Origin: Bacillota bacterium
GTDB lineage: Bacteria; Bacillota; Clostridia; Saccharofermentanales; Fastidiosipilaceae
DNA: 45,008 nucleotides
Direction: 5' to 3'
Assembly: GCA_030057555.1 (NCBI GenBank)
Contig: JASGUU010000024.1
Coordinates: 1 to 45,008 of the forward strand
In this document: one piece after another, positions 34,776 to 43,476 of the stretch
Layout: each line of letters starts with the position of its first letter
Numbering within the stretch: position 1 is the stretch's first letter
The notes under the pieces: model-generated
What the model saw: the letters and a program-made list of their open reading frames with translations, nothing else
Database searches by the model: none
Told to the model about the DNA's origin: nothing
Made by a program: the position numbers and the translations under genes

Positions 34776-35495
34776 TCATCGCATGACCTCGGCGATGTGG
34801 CCGCGGATCAGGTCGTAACCGTTTGAGAAGATGATGAGCAGGGCAGCGATGTATTTGCGGTGACGCTCGAGGGTTTTCCGCGCGACGCCGCTCAGCTCAG
34901 TCAAGCTCTTCATGGGCAGGCGGCGGGTGCGCAAAAACTCAGCCATGAGCCCGGGGTTGTCGCGCGCCGTGATGGCGGCCAGGCGACAGGCCTCGAGGGT
35001 GCGCTGCTGTTTGGGGCAGTTGTCCGCCACGTCCGAAAGCGTGAGACCGAAATCCTCCATCTGCCTGACCAGTTCCTCGATCTCGGCACGGGATGCCATG
35101 CGGGTGGTGTACTTGACATCCTGTGTCTCCTCATCATCGGCTATTTTGTCGCTCAGACTGCGGTCGTCGTCATCTTCAAATGCCATGTCGAGCGAGATGA
35201 CGCTGCTGTGTCGCCTCTGGCGGCGCTGGTTGTCAATCAGGCGGCTGCGGATCAGGGTGGCGGCATAACTCAGAAAGCTGCCACGCTCCGCTTCGTAGCC
35301 GGTGATTGCTTCGTGGAAGGCGATCATGGCGATGCTAAGCTCATCGTCATGCCCATCAACCGGCGGACGGCCAAGAAACTTCGCGGTCTCCGATCGGATG
35401 AACGGCATGTAGGCTTCGATCAGCCGATCGGCGGCCTCGAGGTCAATCTTTGCCTCATTGACCTGAATGATGATGGGGTGCAGGTCCCCGCTCAT
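34776..35495 (-). CDS. sigI: RNA polymerase sigma-I factor
   Basis: This is a 239-residue protein. The start at 35495 has GGAGG six bases upstream, whereas the ATG at 35507 overlaps that site. The sigma region 2 part reads ADRLIEAYMPFIRSETAKF, then DELSIAMIAFHEAITGYEAERGSFLSYA with RSRLIDNQRRQRRH. A SigI-specific acidic linker follows, and the C-terminal DNA-binding part LTELSGVARKTLERHRKYIAA. SigI is specific to Bacillota and is held by RsgI, encoded next. Targets cannot be told from this window, but autoregulation is usual. Confidence 0.9.
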   Translation of the reverse strand: MSGDLHPIIIQVNEAKIDLEAADRLIEAYMPFIRSETAKFLGRPPVDGHDDELSIAMIAFHEAITGYEAERGSFLSYAATLIRSRLIDNQRRQRRHSSVISLDMAFEDDDDRSLSDKIADDEETQDVKYTTRMASRAEIEELVRQMEDFGLTLSDVADNCPKQQRTLEACRLAAITARDNPGLMAEFLRTRRLPMKSLTELSGVARKTLERHRKYIAALLIIFSNGYDLIRGHIAEVMR

Positions 35496-35712
35496 AAGCG
35501 CCTCCATGTTGTAGATTACGCAAGCTGAACGCCTGAATCGGGGTCGCCAGGTGAAAAAACGTTCCGTTTTCGCAGCAGCCCAGGAAATCCAGTGTCATCA
35601 GGGTACCGCAAGTCATCAAGGATCGCGGTAAAATGACAGAAGTTGTATTGACATTTATCTATTATGCCCGTTCTCAGCGGGATGTTTGTTAAATGGAGGA
35701 AGAGAAAGCGTC

Positions 35713-36162
35713 ATGAAAAATATCGAAATCTTTGAAATGGGCTTCGATCAGAGCATATGCCCCAGCGTCGGCGAGCCCGATGCCCGGAGTCTGAAAAATG
35801 CCAGTATTCTGACAACACTGGAGTTTATGGGCTTCTTTATCAAGCGTCATGACCTCGAGTCCAGTCCCCGGGCCTTCATTGAAAACCCCTATGTGGCCCA
35901 GCTGCTGCAGACGAGCGGTGATGAGGCATTTCCTGTGATTCTGATTGATGAAGAGCTCGCGGTCAGCGGCTACTTCCCGGATGCCGGGGAGTGGGGGGAG
36001 CTCTGCGGGATTGAGGACTTCGCCGAGCGGCTCATCCCCGTATCGGTGGAGGAGTATACGCAGGCAAATGGCGGATGCACCGAGAGCGAAGCCGTATTGA
36101 CGTCCGGCGGCTGCCCGCCCAGCGGCTGCGGAAGCTGCCGCGGTTGCAGCGGGTTCTTCTGA
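35713..36162 (+). CDS. ArsD-like protein with displaced cysteines and a Cys/Gly-rich tail
   Basis: This is a 149-residue protein. The body matches the thioredoxin-fold arsenic metallochaperone ArsD: MKNIEIFEMGF at the N-terminus, SPRAFIENPYVAQLLQTSG, EAFPVILIDEELAVSG and FPDAGEW. The canonical Cys-Cys-x4-Cys near residue 12 is reduced to one Cys (SICPSVG). In place of it a tail after residue 120 has six cysteines (GGCPPSGCGSCRGCSGFF). Known ArsD proteins pass As(III) to ArsA; no arsA, arsB or arsR is nearby. Start chosen at the ATG that fits homology; GGAGG lies 13 bases upstream. Function as a metal(loid) chaperone is inference. Confidence 0.7.
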   Translation: MKNIEIFEMGFDQSICPSVGEPDARSLKNASILTTLEFMGFFIKRHDLESSPRAFIENPYVAQLLQTSGDEAFPVILIDEELAVSGYFPDAGEWGELCGIEDFAERLIPVSVEEYTQANGGCTESEAVLTSGGCPPSGCGSCRGCSGFF

Positions 36163-36228
36163 GCAGACGCGCGGCTGCGCAAGCTGTCGCGGCTGCAGCG
36201 GATTTTTCTGAGGGCAGACGCGTGGCTG
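36124..36228 (+). repeat. Tandem 49-bp duplication of the ArsD-like gene's 3' end
   Basis: The stretch from 36124 encoding GCGSCRGCSGFF plus stop, with about ten bases after it, is repeated from 36173. The second copy would encode GCASCRGCSGFF plus stop. The copies are 49 bases apart, so the second is out of frame and past the stop. Most differences fall at third codon positions. Confidence 0.8.
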
Positions 36229-36253
36229 CCTGTAGGCACCAGGAGGATGGAGC

Positions 36254-37399
36254 ATGACTCAATCAGGCAGTTGCACGGAGCTACCGCGTGTCCATGACCT
36301 TGGGCGCTACAAGCCGGACTGGCCGGTGGCACGCGAACGCATGGCGGACTGGTTCGCCGGGTGTCTCAAGGGGCGGCCGCTGATGAGCATCGAAGTGCTC
36401 CGTGACGGTGCGGAGGATGGTGTTCCGGAGGCGCTTCGCATCCGCTCCACCCACGATCAGTATCGTTCGGCGGAGCTTCTTTCGGCACGCTATCGTCACT
36501 ACTGTGAGACGCACCGCTTCCTCGCCGAATCCTTTCCGAATCTTGACGCCAACTTCGGGCCGGGCTCGCTCGCGGCCTATCTCGGCTCGCCCCTGGTCTT
36601 TCGTCCCGAATCGGTCTGGTTTGACCGCGTGGTCGAGGACTGGAGCGACTGGCCGGAGATCCGGCCTCTTCCCGACGATCCGCAGTGGCTCGAGCACTAC
36701 CGGCTGATTCAGGAATGTCAGCGTCTCGCCGCTGGAGACTGGCTGGTTACGATCCCGGATCTGGTCGAGAATCTCGACACGCTGGCCTCGCTGCGCGGCA
36801 CGGAACAGCTGCTCTTTGACCTCATCGACCAGCCTGAGGAAATCGAGCGCCGCCTGTGGGAGCTCGATGACGTGTACTTCTACTATTACGACCGCTTCTA
36901 CGATCTGGTCCACGACACGGCCGGCGGGTCGTCGTTTACGGCCTTCCGAATCTGGGGCCCGGGCCGCTGCGCCAAGCTGCAGTGTGACTTCTCCGCCATG
37001 ATCGGGCCGGACCTCTTCCGCCGCTTCGTCCAGCCCTCGCTCGCACGACAGTCCGCCCGCCTCGATCAGGTGATCTACCATCTCGACGGCCCGGATGCCA
37101 TCAAGCATCTGCCGGCCCTGCTCGAGATCGAGGGTATCGATGCTATCCAGTGGACACCGGGCGATCCCAACCCCGATGGCACGCATGAGCGCTGGTATCC
37201 GCTTTACGAAGCGACACTCGCAGCAGGAAAACGGCTCTGGATCCCGGTTGCAGACGGTGATATCGAGGACTGGATCCGCGGCTGCTCCCGCCTGGTGGAG
37301 CGTTTCGGTGCGACGTCTCTCTATCTGAATTTTCTGACGGTCATGACGCAGGCGGAGGGGGAGAGGCTGCTCGAAACGGCCGAGAGCTGCTGGCGCTGA
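36254..37399 (+). CDS. Uroporphyrinogen decarboxylase (URO-D) family protein
   Basis: This is a 381-residue protein with AGGAGG upstream. The family pattern is seen in VTIPDLVENLDTLASLRG, FRIWGPGRCAKLQCDFSAMI, VIYHLDGPDAIKHLPALLEI and IQWTPGDPNPDGTHERW. This is the barrel of URO-D-like proteins, but HemE signature arginines at the N-terminus are not evident. Many such genes in anaerobes act with corrinoid or glycyl systems, and some are uncharacterised. It lies 90 bases after the ArsD-like gene on the same strand and may share its transcript. It is only distantly like the URO-D protein at 13750. Confidence 0.8.
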   Translation: MTQSGSCTELPRVHDLGRYKPDWPVARERMADWFAGCLKGRPLMSIEVLRDGAEDGVPEALRIRSTHDQYRSAELLSARYRHYCETHRFLAESFPNLDANFGPGSLAAYLGSPLVFRPESVWFDRVVEDWSDWPEIRPLPDDPQWLEHYRLIQECQRLAAGDWLVTIPDLVENLDTLASLRGTEQLLFDLIDQPEEIERRLWELDDVYFYYYDRFYDLVHDTAGGSSFTAFRIWGPGRCAKLQCDFSAMIGPDLFRRFVQPSLARQSARLDQVIYHLDGPDAIKHLPALLEIEGIDAIQWTPGDPNPDGTHERWYPLYEATLAAGKRLWIPVADGDIEDWIRGCSRLVERFGATSLYLNFLTVMTQAEGERLLETAESCWR

Positions 37400-37841
37400 C
37401 AAAGCGGCCACAGCACGGGAAACCTGCGATTTCCCCTTTCGCGCCAACTCCGCCCTCGGTCATCTGCCTGTCTTCTGGGCAGGCGAGCCGTGGCCTGCTA
37501 TGCAGACTGTTGATCTCAGGCAGCGTCTGCGGGGCATGAACAAAGGGGCCCAGGCATGAGGACGGACCCGCAGCGCGCTTCTGGCCACCGGGCATTCTGA
37601 TTGTCATGACGAAAGCGGATCCCCGTTTTTCTGCTGAGGCCCCCGCAGCCATGAAATAATGACAGCAAAAGCCACGGTATCGTTACCGCACCTGGCCAGA
37701 CAGGCGCAACATACGTGTCTGCCTCTTAACTTCTTCCGTCCTGCATTTTAGTTTGATTTAAGTTTTGCTCGAGATTGCTTTCATCCTGACCCCGTAAGCT
37801 CACATTAAGCATCAGACGAATGTTTGTGTGAGGTGAGCTGG
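37400..37841. other. Intergenic region before the ABC operon
   Basis: Some 440 bases without a supported gene. A small CCTGtcttctggGCAGG hairpin lies near 37470. The part from 37740 is AT-rich and probably holds the ABC operon promoter, though no clear pair was fixed. Confidence 0.4.
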
Positions 37842-38537
37842 ATGATGAGAATAAAGGATTTAAGCAAACGCTTTGGCCAGAAGGAAATCTTCTGCAGATT
37901 GAACCTGCATTTTGAATCAGGCAAGGTCTTCGCCCTGATCGGGCCCAACGGAGCCGGTAAAACGACTCTCATGCGGATGATTCTGGGCTGGGACAAAGAC
38001 TATGAAGGCGAAATTGTCTGCGACGATGATATCCGTCTGGGCTATTCGCCGGAAACGCCCTGGTTTCCGGAAATACTGACCGGCCAAGAGGTCCTGTCCT
38101 ACTACCTGGAAGTCAGAGGGACGGACAAAAAGACTGCCATAACAGAAAGCGCCAGACTCATGCAGGAAGTGGGTCTGGATCTGGAAAAGGATACGCTGGT
38201 AAAAAACTACTCCAAGGGCATGCGACAGCGTCTGGGTGTCGCACAGGCCCTCATCGGAGATCCTGATCTTCTCCTGCTGGATGAACCGTCAGCAGGCCTG
38301 GACTTCTTCGGCCAGCTGCAGATGCAGACCCTGATCGGAAAACTGAAAGCTCAGGGCAAGACCATCATCCTCAACTCTCACCTGCTTCATGACGTGGAAA
38401 AGGTAGCGGACGCGGGCTATCTCTTTATGAATACACACGTTTTTCGTCACTTTGACAAAGCGGAGTTCGAACACGAGTCGCTCGCGGACATGTTTATCGC
38501 TACAGCGAAGGGGGCTCGAGATGAAGGCCTTTATTAA
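37842..38537 (+). CDS. ABC transporter ATP-binding protein
   Basis: This is a 231-residue ATPase. Walker A is GPNGAGKTT (about residues 35-43), the signature is YSKGMRQRLG, Walker B is LLLLDEPSAGLDFF and the switch histidine lies in ILNSHLLHDVEKV. The start at 37842 follows GAGGTGAGC. The C-terminus is short, as in exporters of the bacitracin or antibiotic-type (ABC-2) class. It overlaps the permease gene by 17 bases. Confidence 0.93.
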   Translation: MMRIKDLSKRFGQKEIFCRLNLHFESGKVFALIGPNGAGKTTLMRMILGWDKDYEGEIVCDDDIRLGYSPETPWFPEILTGQEVLSYYLEVRGTDKKTAITESARLMQEVGLDLEKDTLVKNYSKGMRQRLGVAQALIGDPDLLLLDEPSAGLDFFGQLQMQTLIGKLKAQGKTIILNSHLLHDVEKVADAGYLFMNTHVFRHFDKAEFEHESLADMFIATAKGARDEGLY

Positions 38538-39291
38538 ACTGCATCTGAAGGAATACGTTGGGGGGAAGAGCTTTATCCTCTTCGGGATCCTGGGCGGCCT
38601 GGTCACTCTTATCCTGTTTACGGCCGGGGAAGTGAGCTTTGCCAACAATCCGACAGAAGAAGTCATCAGCCAGTTTGGCTCCCAGTGGAAATTCCTCTCC
38701 ATCATGGCAGGCTTCGCGGCTGTTGTGGTTTCCATGGGCACAATCGAAAAGCACCGCAGGGAGAAACGGGCAGAGCTGCTGATGCTTCACAGGCTGGGCC
38801 TCGAGCGGCAGATGCTGGGTCTGGCCATCGGCAACGCCCTGGTCTCCATGCTTCTCTCAGCCGTACTGGCTGTCGTGCTCATCTTCGTCGTCATTTTCGC
38901 CGGGGCCCCCACCAGCTTCATCGGCTTTATCGCGGCTTTTCTCAGCTACCTTCTGACTGCCGGCATGCTGGCGCTCATGGTTTCCGTATTGAATGTCTTC
39001 CTGCCGAGTGTCGTTGTTGCCGTGTTGGGTGTCCTCCTGGTTATTGTCGGATCCTTTCATCAGACGATTCAGGGGATGCTCCTGAACAATGGTCAGCTCA
39101 TGGGCAGGATTCTCGCGAAAGTCATGAACATCCTGCCACCCCTGGATGTCTTCAACCGGCTTACACGCAGCCTGTTTTTCCTGGAGTTCCGCGGCGGACA
39201 GGATCTCATTATCTTTCTTGTTTATCTCTGGTTGACACTGACAATTGTCTTTCTGACTGCGAAAAGGGCGGGTCGTCATGAGAAAATCTAG
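38521..39291 (+). CDS. ABC-2 type transporter permease
   Basis: This is a 256-residue membrane protein with about six helices (near residues 16-37, 59-80, 103-130, 138-160, 165-190 and 225-247). AGGGGG precedes the ATG. The charged loop EKHRREKRAELLMLHRLGLER between helices 2 and 3 is usual for ABC-2 permeases and contacts the ATPase. Together with the ATPase it should form a small exporter. It overlaps the following peptidase-like gene by 14 bases. Confidence 0.85.
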   Translation: MKAFIKLHLKEYVGGKSFILFGILGGLVTLILFTAGEVSFANNPTEEVISQFGSQWKFLSIMAGFAAVVVSMGTIEKHRREKRAELLMLHRLGLERQMLGLAIGNALVSMLLSAVLAVVLIFVVIFAGAPTSFIGFIAAFLSYLLTAGMLALMVSVLNVFLPSVVVAVLGVLLVIVGSFHQTIQGMLLNNGQLMGRILAKVMNILPPLDVFNRLTRSLFFLEFRGGQDLIIFLVYLWLTLTIVFLTAKRAGRHEKI

Positions 39292-40225
39292 CGTTGTCCT
39301 GTGGTTTGTCTGCGGTGCTGCCCTGCTGCTCTCATTCTGCAGCGGTCGGGCCGGGCTGGTCGACGCCCACACGATCGAGCTGATCGATCAGGCGCGAATG
39401 CTTGACTTTGATGAGGACTGGCCGGGTTTCCAGCCGGGGATCTATCCGCTGGACATCTACAGGAAAAATCTGCTGACCAGAGACTCCGTTATCCGCTATG
39501 ACAGCGACGGATTACGTGAGATAAAGGACCGGACGCCTGTTTATGCACTGTCGATGGACGTGGATCCGGATGGACAGGTGGTTGTGCTGCTGCTGAATGC
39601 CAGAGACTTTCGCAGTTTTGCGGATGCGGGAGATCTGGATGCCTCTTCAGCGGATCTCTACTACCAGGCGGCCATCTGTCACGAAGCGTTTCACTGCTTT
39701 CAGGCCGGGCAGGGACTCTATGATGTATATGCCGATGGAATCACGGCTCGTGACGGATCCACTGTCCCTGCAACTTCACGTCTGCTGGATGCCGATGATG
39801 AATACCGGAGACTGTGGGTCCAGGAGATGGAGGCCCTGGCACAGTATGCAAAAGAGGACAGCCGCCAGAATCATCAGCTCTGCTTCGCTGCATATCAGGC
39901 GCGTCTGGACTACCTGTACAGTCGTTTCGATGACACAGAGGTTCAGGAGTATCTCGACTACGCTGCCTTCTACGAAAAGGTAGAGGGAACCGCACAGTAT
40001 ATCGAGAACATCACACTGTCGAAACTCAGTGGCAAAGACCTGGAATTTGCCCTAACGGGTTATGCGGAAGGCACGGCCAAGTTCTACAGTTCCGGCTTCT
40101 TCAAGGCATTCATTCTGGATCGGGTGGCAGATTTTGACTGGAAAACGGATTTTTTTAATACGAGCGTAACCTTTGAAGACTATCTTTTTACAGTCCCACT
40201 GCAGGAATGTCAGGAAGAGCAGTGA
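39278..40225 (+). CDS. Exported protein with zinc-metallopeptidase HEXXH motif
   Basis: This is a 315-residue protein. An N-terminal hydrophobic signal (residues 5-20) ends in LLSFCSG, a possible though atypical lipoprotein site. CHEAFHCFQ near residue 129 contains HEXXH, the zinc-binding and catalytic motif of gluzincin-like peptidases; YEKVEGTAQYIE about 105 residues later offers the third ligand. No known peptidase family was recognised. Co-translation with the ABC exporter suggests it processes or resists the exported or an external peptide on the outer face. That role is inferred from context. Confidence 0.7.
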   Translation: MRKSSVVLWFVCGAALLLSFCSGRAGLVDAHTIELIDQARMLDFDEDWPGFQPGIYPLDIYRKNLLTRDSVIRYDSDGLREIKDRTPVYALSMDVDPDGQVVVLLLNARDFRSFADAGDLDASSADLYYQAAICHEAFHCFQAGQGLYDVYADGITARDGSTVPATSRLLDADDEYRRLWVQEMEALAQYAKEDSRQNHQLCFAAYQARLDYLYSRFDDTEVQEYLDYAAFYEKVEGTAQYIENITLSKLSGKDLEFALTGYAEGTAKFYSSGFFKAFILDRVADFDWKTDFFNTSVTFEDYLFTVPLQECQEEQ

Positions 40226-40294
40226 TCCCTGCAGCCTGATCGGGGCAAAAATGCGGCGTTCTTCGGCATGGATGAAGTATGCTGCTGGCAGAAA

Positions 40295-40337
40295 GCGGAC
40301 TTGTGCAGAGGTTTTGCTGTGTTAAGTCCGCATTTTT
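40295..40337 (+). terminator. Intrinsic terminator after the ABC/peptidase operon
   Basis: GCGGACTT (40295-40302) pairs with AAGTCCGC (40324-40331) around a 21-nt loop, followed by ATTTTT. Confidence 0.7.
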
Positions 40338-40485
40338 ACACATAATCCGGTGCGGGTGGTGGCTGCTGCCCTGCTGCTGGCATCGTACTCAAGCGGCAAA
40401 GCATGGAATGTGGAGAGAAGAAATCTGTACACGAGGCTTCCGGAATCGGGCAGAGTCCGAAACATGAACCAGACAGGATGGTGCG

Positions 40486-41184
40486 ATGAAACAGAGAATC
40501 ATGGTTGTGGATGATGCCCGGGAGCTCAGAGATGTCCTAAGCCTCTATCTCCGGAATGCAGGCTATGAAGTGCTGGAGGCCGCTGATGGACTGGCTGCTC
40601 TGGACTGCCTGAAATCCAGCGAAATTGATCTGATGATTCTGGATATCATGATGCCGCGCATGGATGGCTTTGAGCTCCTGAAACACCTGGACAGACAGGA
40701 GAAAAAGCGGCAGTTCCCCATCATCTTCCTGTCGGCCCGGACAGAAGTCCAAGACAAGATCCGCGGCCTGACACTCGGTGCGGATGACTACATCGAAAAG
40801 CCCTACGATCCCAGCGAAGTTCTGGCACGCGTGATGGCCGTTCTGCGGCGCACGCGTCAGCAGAAGGAGGAACAGTCGAGACCGGTCAAGGTGGGGGAGC
40901 TGACCTGGGATGTGACGAATCGCCTGATCTATCTAAATGATGAACTGCTGCAGCTGCGGGCCAAGGAATACCAGCTTCTGACCCTGTTTATGAAGTATCC
41001 AGGCCGCGTCTATACGAAGCAGGAAATCTATGAATACCTGTGGCAGCAGCCTTACCTTAATGACGAAAACACCATCATGGTTCACATCTCCAACCTGCGT
41101 GAGAAGCTGAACGATGACCCCAGGAATCCGGACAAGATTGTTACCATCAGGGGTCTGGGCTACATGCTGAAGAAAGAGGATTGA
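40486..41184 (+). CDS. OmpR/PhoB-family response regulator
   Basis: This is a 232-residue protein. The receiver domain (1-120) has the acidic pair in VVDDAREL, the phospho-accepting Asp in LMILDIMMP (about residue 51) and the conserved Lys in ADDYIEKPYDP. The C-terminal winged helix (about 135-230) shows LRAKEYQLLTLFMKYPGRVYTKQEIYEYLW and HISNLREKLNDD. Its sensor kinase is three bases downstream. The neighbouring ABC/peptidase operon is a plausible target, by location only. Confidence 0.95.
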   Translation: MKQRIMVVDDARELRDVLSLYLRNAGYEVLEAADGLAALDCLKSSEIDLMILDIMMPRMDGFELLKHLDRQEKKRQFPIIFLSARTEVQDKIRGLTLGADDYIEKPYDPSEVLARVMAVLRRTRQQKEEQSRPVKVGELTWDVTNRLIYLNDELLQLRAKEYQLLTLFMKYPGRVYTKQEIYEYLWQQPYLNDENTIMVHISNLREKLNDDPRNPDKIVTIRGLGYMLKKED

Positions 41185-41187
41185 GGC

Positions 41188-42405
41188 ATGGCTGCAAACA
41201 AGAAGCAGCGCTTCAGCAATATACTGAAGACGAGCTCCAAATTTATCGTCGCCTTTATCCTGCTGACCATTCTCTATGCTTTGGCGAATATGGGAGTTCT
41301 GGTTTATCTGTCCGGCAGTCTGCCGATCTACGAGTATGCTCCTGTCCGGCAATGTCAGGAAGCAGCGGCCCTGAACTGGGAAGAGATTCACAGGCTGGGG
41401 GGATACGGCTTCCTGATCGATGCCAGGGGTACTGTCCTGTGGCAGAGCCGGGATGCGGGCATACCCCAAAATGTTTCGCTCAGCGATCTGCTGAACCGGA
41501 ATCTGACACGGGGAAACGAGAGAAGCAGCTTCACCTATACAACAGCGGAGGGGAACTGGCTGATACTGAGCTATCCGTCGGAAGTCTTCAGCAACGAGCC
41601 GACGTTCAGCATCGATGCTGCTCCCGCCGGACAGCAGCGGCTGCTTCTGTTCAGTCTGCTTGCCTTGATCGCTTTATACCTTCTCGGCATTTTTCTGCTC
41701 TTCCACCGCCTGTCCGTCCGCCTGGAGAGAAGTGTCCAGGAGATCTATGAGGCGGAAGAGGAGAAAAAACGCTTCTTCTTCAGAGGTCTGGCACACGATG
41801 TGAAGACGCCCCTGGCCACGATCATGGCGTACAGCCGGGCACTCGGGGACGGTCTGCTGCAGGCGGAGCAGGCAGAACAGTATCAGGAAACGATTTTCCG
41901 GCAGGCCAATGTCCTGAAAGGCCGCCTCGACGACATGATGGAATATGCGAGCCTCGAGGAGCAGCTGGCCGACAAGATGCAGAAAGCGGACGTGCTCGAA
42001 GCGATCCGCCGCTATGTGGGGGAGAACTACAGCTGGTTCAGTGAACGGGAAGCCGGGATCGATATCCGCTTTCGGGATGACGATATGTATGTGACGAGTT
42101 TTAACCAGAGTCTCCTGGCCCGCCTGCTGCAGAATCTGCTCAACAATTCCGTTGAACATAATGCGCCGGGTGTTTGTATTCATATTGGCTGGGATGCGAA
42201 GACGAAATGTCTGACACTGGGCGATGACGGGCCCGGCATTCCCGCTGCCATACACGACAGCCTTTTCGAGCCCATGGTGACCGGCGAGCCAAGCCGCACC
42301 GGGGAGCAGTTCCGGGGCATGGGTCTGGCGAATGTAAAACGGATTGCCGAGCTCCATGGCTGGGAGCTCGACTATGACGGGGAGTTCCGGATCCGGCTCG
42401 CTTGA
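41188..42405 (+). CDS. Two-component sensor histidine kinase
   Basis: This is a 405-residue membrane kinase. Helix 1 spans about residues 18-44, a short outer domain of about 100 residues follows, and helix 2 lies near 153-173 (LLALIALYLLGIFLLF). The phosphorylated His is in RGLAHDVKTPLATIMAY (about residue 208). The N box is NLLNNSVEHN, and the G boxes are GDDGPGIP and FRGMGLANVKRI. The ligand is unknown. It forms a pair with the regulator just upstream and phosphorylates it. Confidence 0.94.
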   Translation: MAANKKQRFSNILKTSSKFIVAFILLTILYALANMGVLVYLSGSLPIYEYAPVRQCQEAAALNWEEIHRLGGYGFLIDARGTVLWQSRDAGIPQNVSLSDLLNRNLTRGNERSSFTYTTAEGNWLILSYPSEVFSNEPTFSIDAAPAGQQRLLLFSLLALIALYLLGIFLLFHRLSVRLERSVQEIYEAEEEKKRFFFRGLAHDVKTPLATIMAYSRALGDGLLQAEQAEQYQETIFRQANVLKGRLDDMMEYASLEEQLADKMQKADVLEAIRRYVGENYSWFSEREAGIDIRFRDDDMYVTSFNQSLLARLLQNLLNNSVEHNAPGVCIHIGWDAKTKCLTLGDDGPGIPAAIHDSLFEPMVTGEPSRTGEQFRGMGLANVKRIAELHGWELDYDGEFRIRLA

Positions 42406-42798
42406 TGAGTGATTCAGCTGTATGTCTGTGTGGACAGGCGGAGACAGCTGCCCTGGAAACGATGCCTGAGGTGGATGCCGGATAAAGATGTCTGAAGCGG
42501 ATGGGGTTGAGTGGCGTTTTGCTGTCAGACTGTCCACATACGATTGGGAGTTGGGTTGATGGTATTTTTATGATTGGGGTGTCAGATGTTTTTGCCTTAT
42601 CCATCTAAAAACATTCTAAGACTATTATTCAATAGCAAAATATCGTCAAATTCATGGCATTCATATAATGCATTTCACTTTTTGACCCCGGCGATTCAGA
42701 AGTTGGAAATGCATCCTTTTGGGACTTGCTCAGGTTGCAGGAGGTAAAGCCCGGAGTCCCGGGTGGGTGGCCGTTGTCGGAGTTGAACCGGCTCTGGT
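42406..42798. other. Intergenic region
   Basis: About 390 bases without a supported gene. Composition turns AT-rich after 42590, marking the edge of the phage-derived DNA. A CCCGG/CCGGG palindromic patch occurs near 42750. Confidence 0.4.
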
Positions 42799-42813
42799 GC
42801 ACCTGCTTACAAC
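42799..42813. repeat. Left inverted repeat flanking the phage remnant
   Basis: GCACCTGCTTACAAC here is the reverse complement, with one mismatch, of the sequence ending at 43633 on the other side of the phage remnant. The 12-base core GTAAGCAGGTGC is identical. Confidence 0.55.
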
Positions 42814-42820
42814 CATAAAA

Positions 42821-42838
42821 AACCGCCCGAAGGCGGTT
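42821..42838 (-). terminator. Intrinsic terminator of the phage-derived genes
   Basis: AACCGCC (42821-42827) and GGCGGTT (42832-42838) form a tight hairpin with a CGAA loop. On the minus strand it is followed by TTTTTT. It lies 27 bases after the small phage-type gene. Confidence 0.88.
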
Positions 42839-42864
42839 ATTAATGCCTTTGAAGCCGAAGCCTT

Positions 42865-43095
42865 TTAGTACCAGGACACCACGCGGTCTCTCAGCTTTAC
42901 CGTCGCAGGCGTGTCTGATAACCGTTGTAGAGCGCTGATGGCGTGCATAAGCCCATACCCCTCCGCCTTTTTTTGCTCTACTACTTCCCCTGTAATTTTA
43001 TCTATCTTAATAAACCCCTCGACACTAGACCCTTCGGGTAAATAATTCGCAGATATATAACGCTCGTTATTTTGTATGTTTTTAAGTTGCAGCAT
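42865..43095 (-). CDS. Small phage-associated protein
   Basis: This is a 76-residue protein starting MLQLKNIQNNERYISANYLP with a GGAAGAG site. EGSSVEGFIKIDKITGEVVEQ and the terminal VVSWY recall a small conserved protein found in clostridial prophages among structural genes. It overlaps the end of the frameshifted gene before it by 14 bases, as phage genes often do. The function is unknown. It appears intact although its neighbours are broken. Confidence 0.65.
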   Translation of the reverse strand: MLQLKNIQNNERYISANYLPEGSSVEGFIKIDKITGEVVEQKKAEGYGLMHAISALQRLSDTPATVKLRDRVVSWY

Positions 43096-43398
43096 AATAC
43101 TCTTCCGCCTCGCGTTGGTAAACACACCATCTGGAAGTCTCCCTGCGCGCTTGGTCTTGGGTAAAACCTTTAGAGACGAATCGCTCTTCTACAAGTTCAT
43201 GCTTTATCAAAGTGATGTCGTGGGTTTTTATATCTTTCACCTCCAGCAGTCTTCGCCGGCTTTCGGCGATCCAATAATCCGAATCAAATCGTCTAACATC
43301 CCCTCCATTAGCTGATGGTAGTCAACAACAAGTGCTTTGTCACACGCTCTATCTGATCAGTACGGAATCCTGTGTTCGCTACAGTTTTCCAGCGTCAC
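43082..43398 (-). pseudogene. Frameshifted phage protein remnant
   Basis: The GTG at 43398 has a good GGAGG site, but the frame stops after 13 codons. Homology-like sequence goes on in a second frame (TGFRTDQIERVTKHLL) and then a third (DVRRFDSDYWIAESRRRLLE, then THDITLIKHELVEERF), ending at 43082. The last part, with its LKHEL-type motif, recalls proteins encoded near phage minor capsid genes. At least two frameshifts make it a pseudogene. Confidence 0.6.
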
Positions 43399-43476
43399 CT
43401 TTCCTCCTTCACACAGCCTCATCATACATATCAGCGTACTTCTTCGTCTCTTATGACTCCGAATCCAAAGCCCCAG

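Noticed and set aside
42740-42815. A tRNA-like T-arm (AGTTGAACCGG region)
   Set aside because: No acceptor, D or anticodon arms can be formed around it on either strand.
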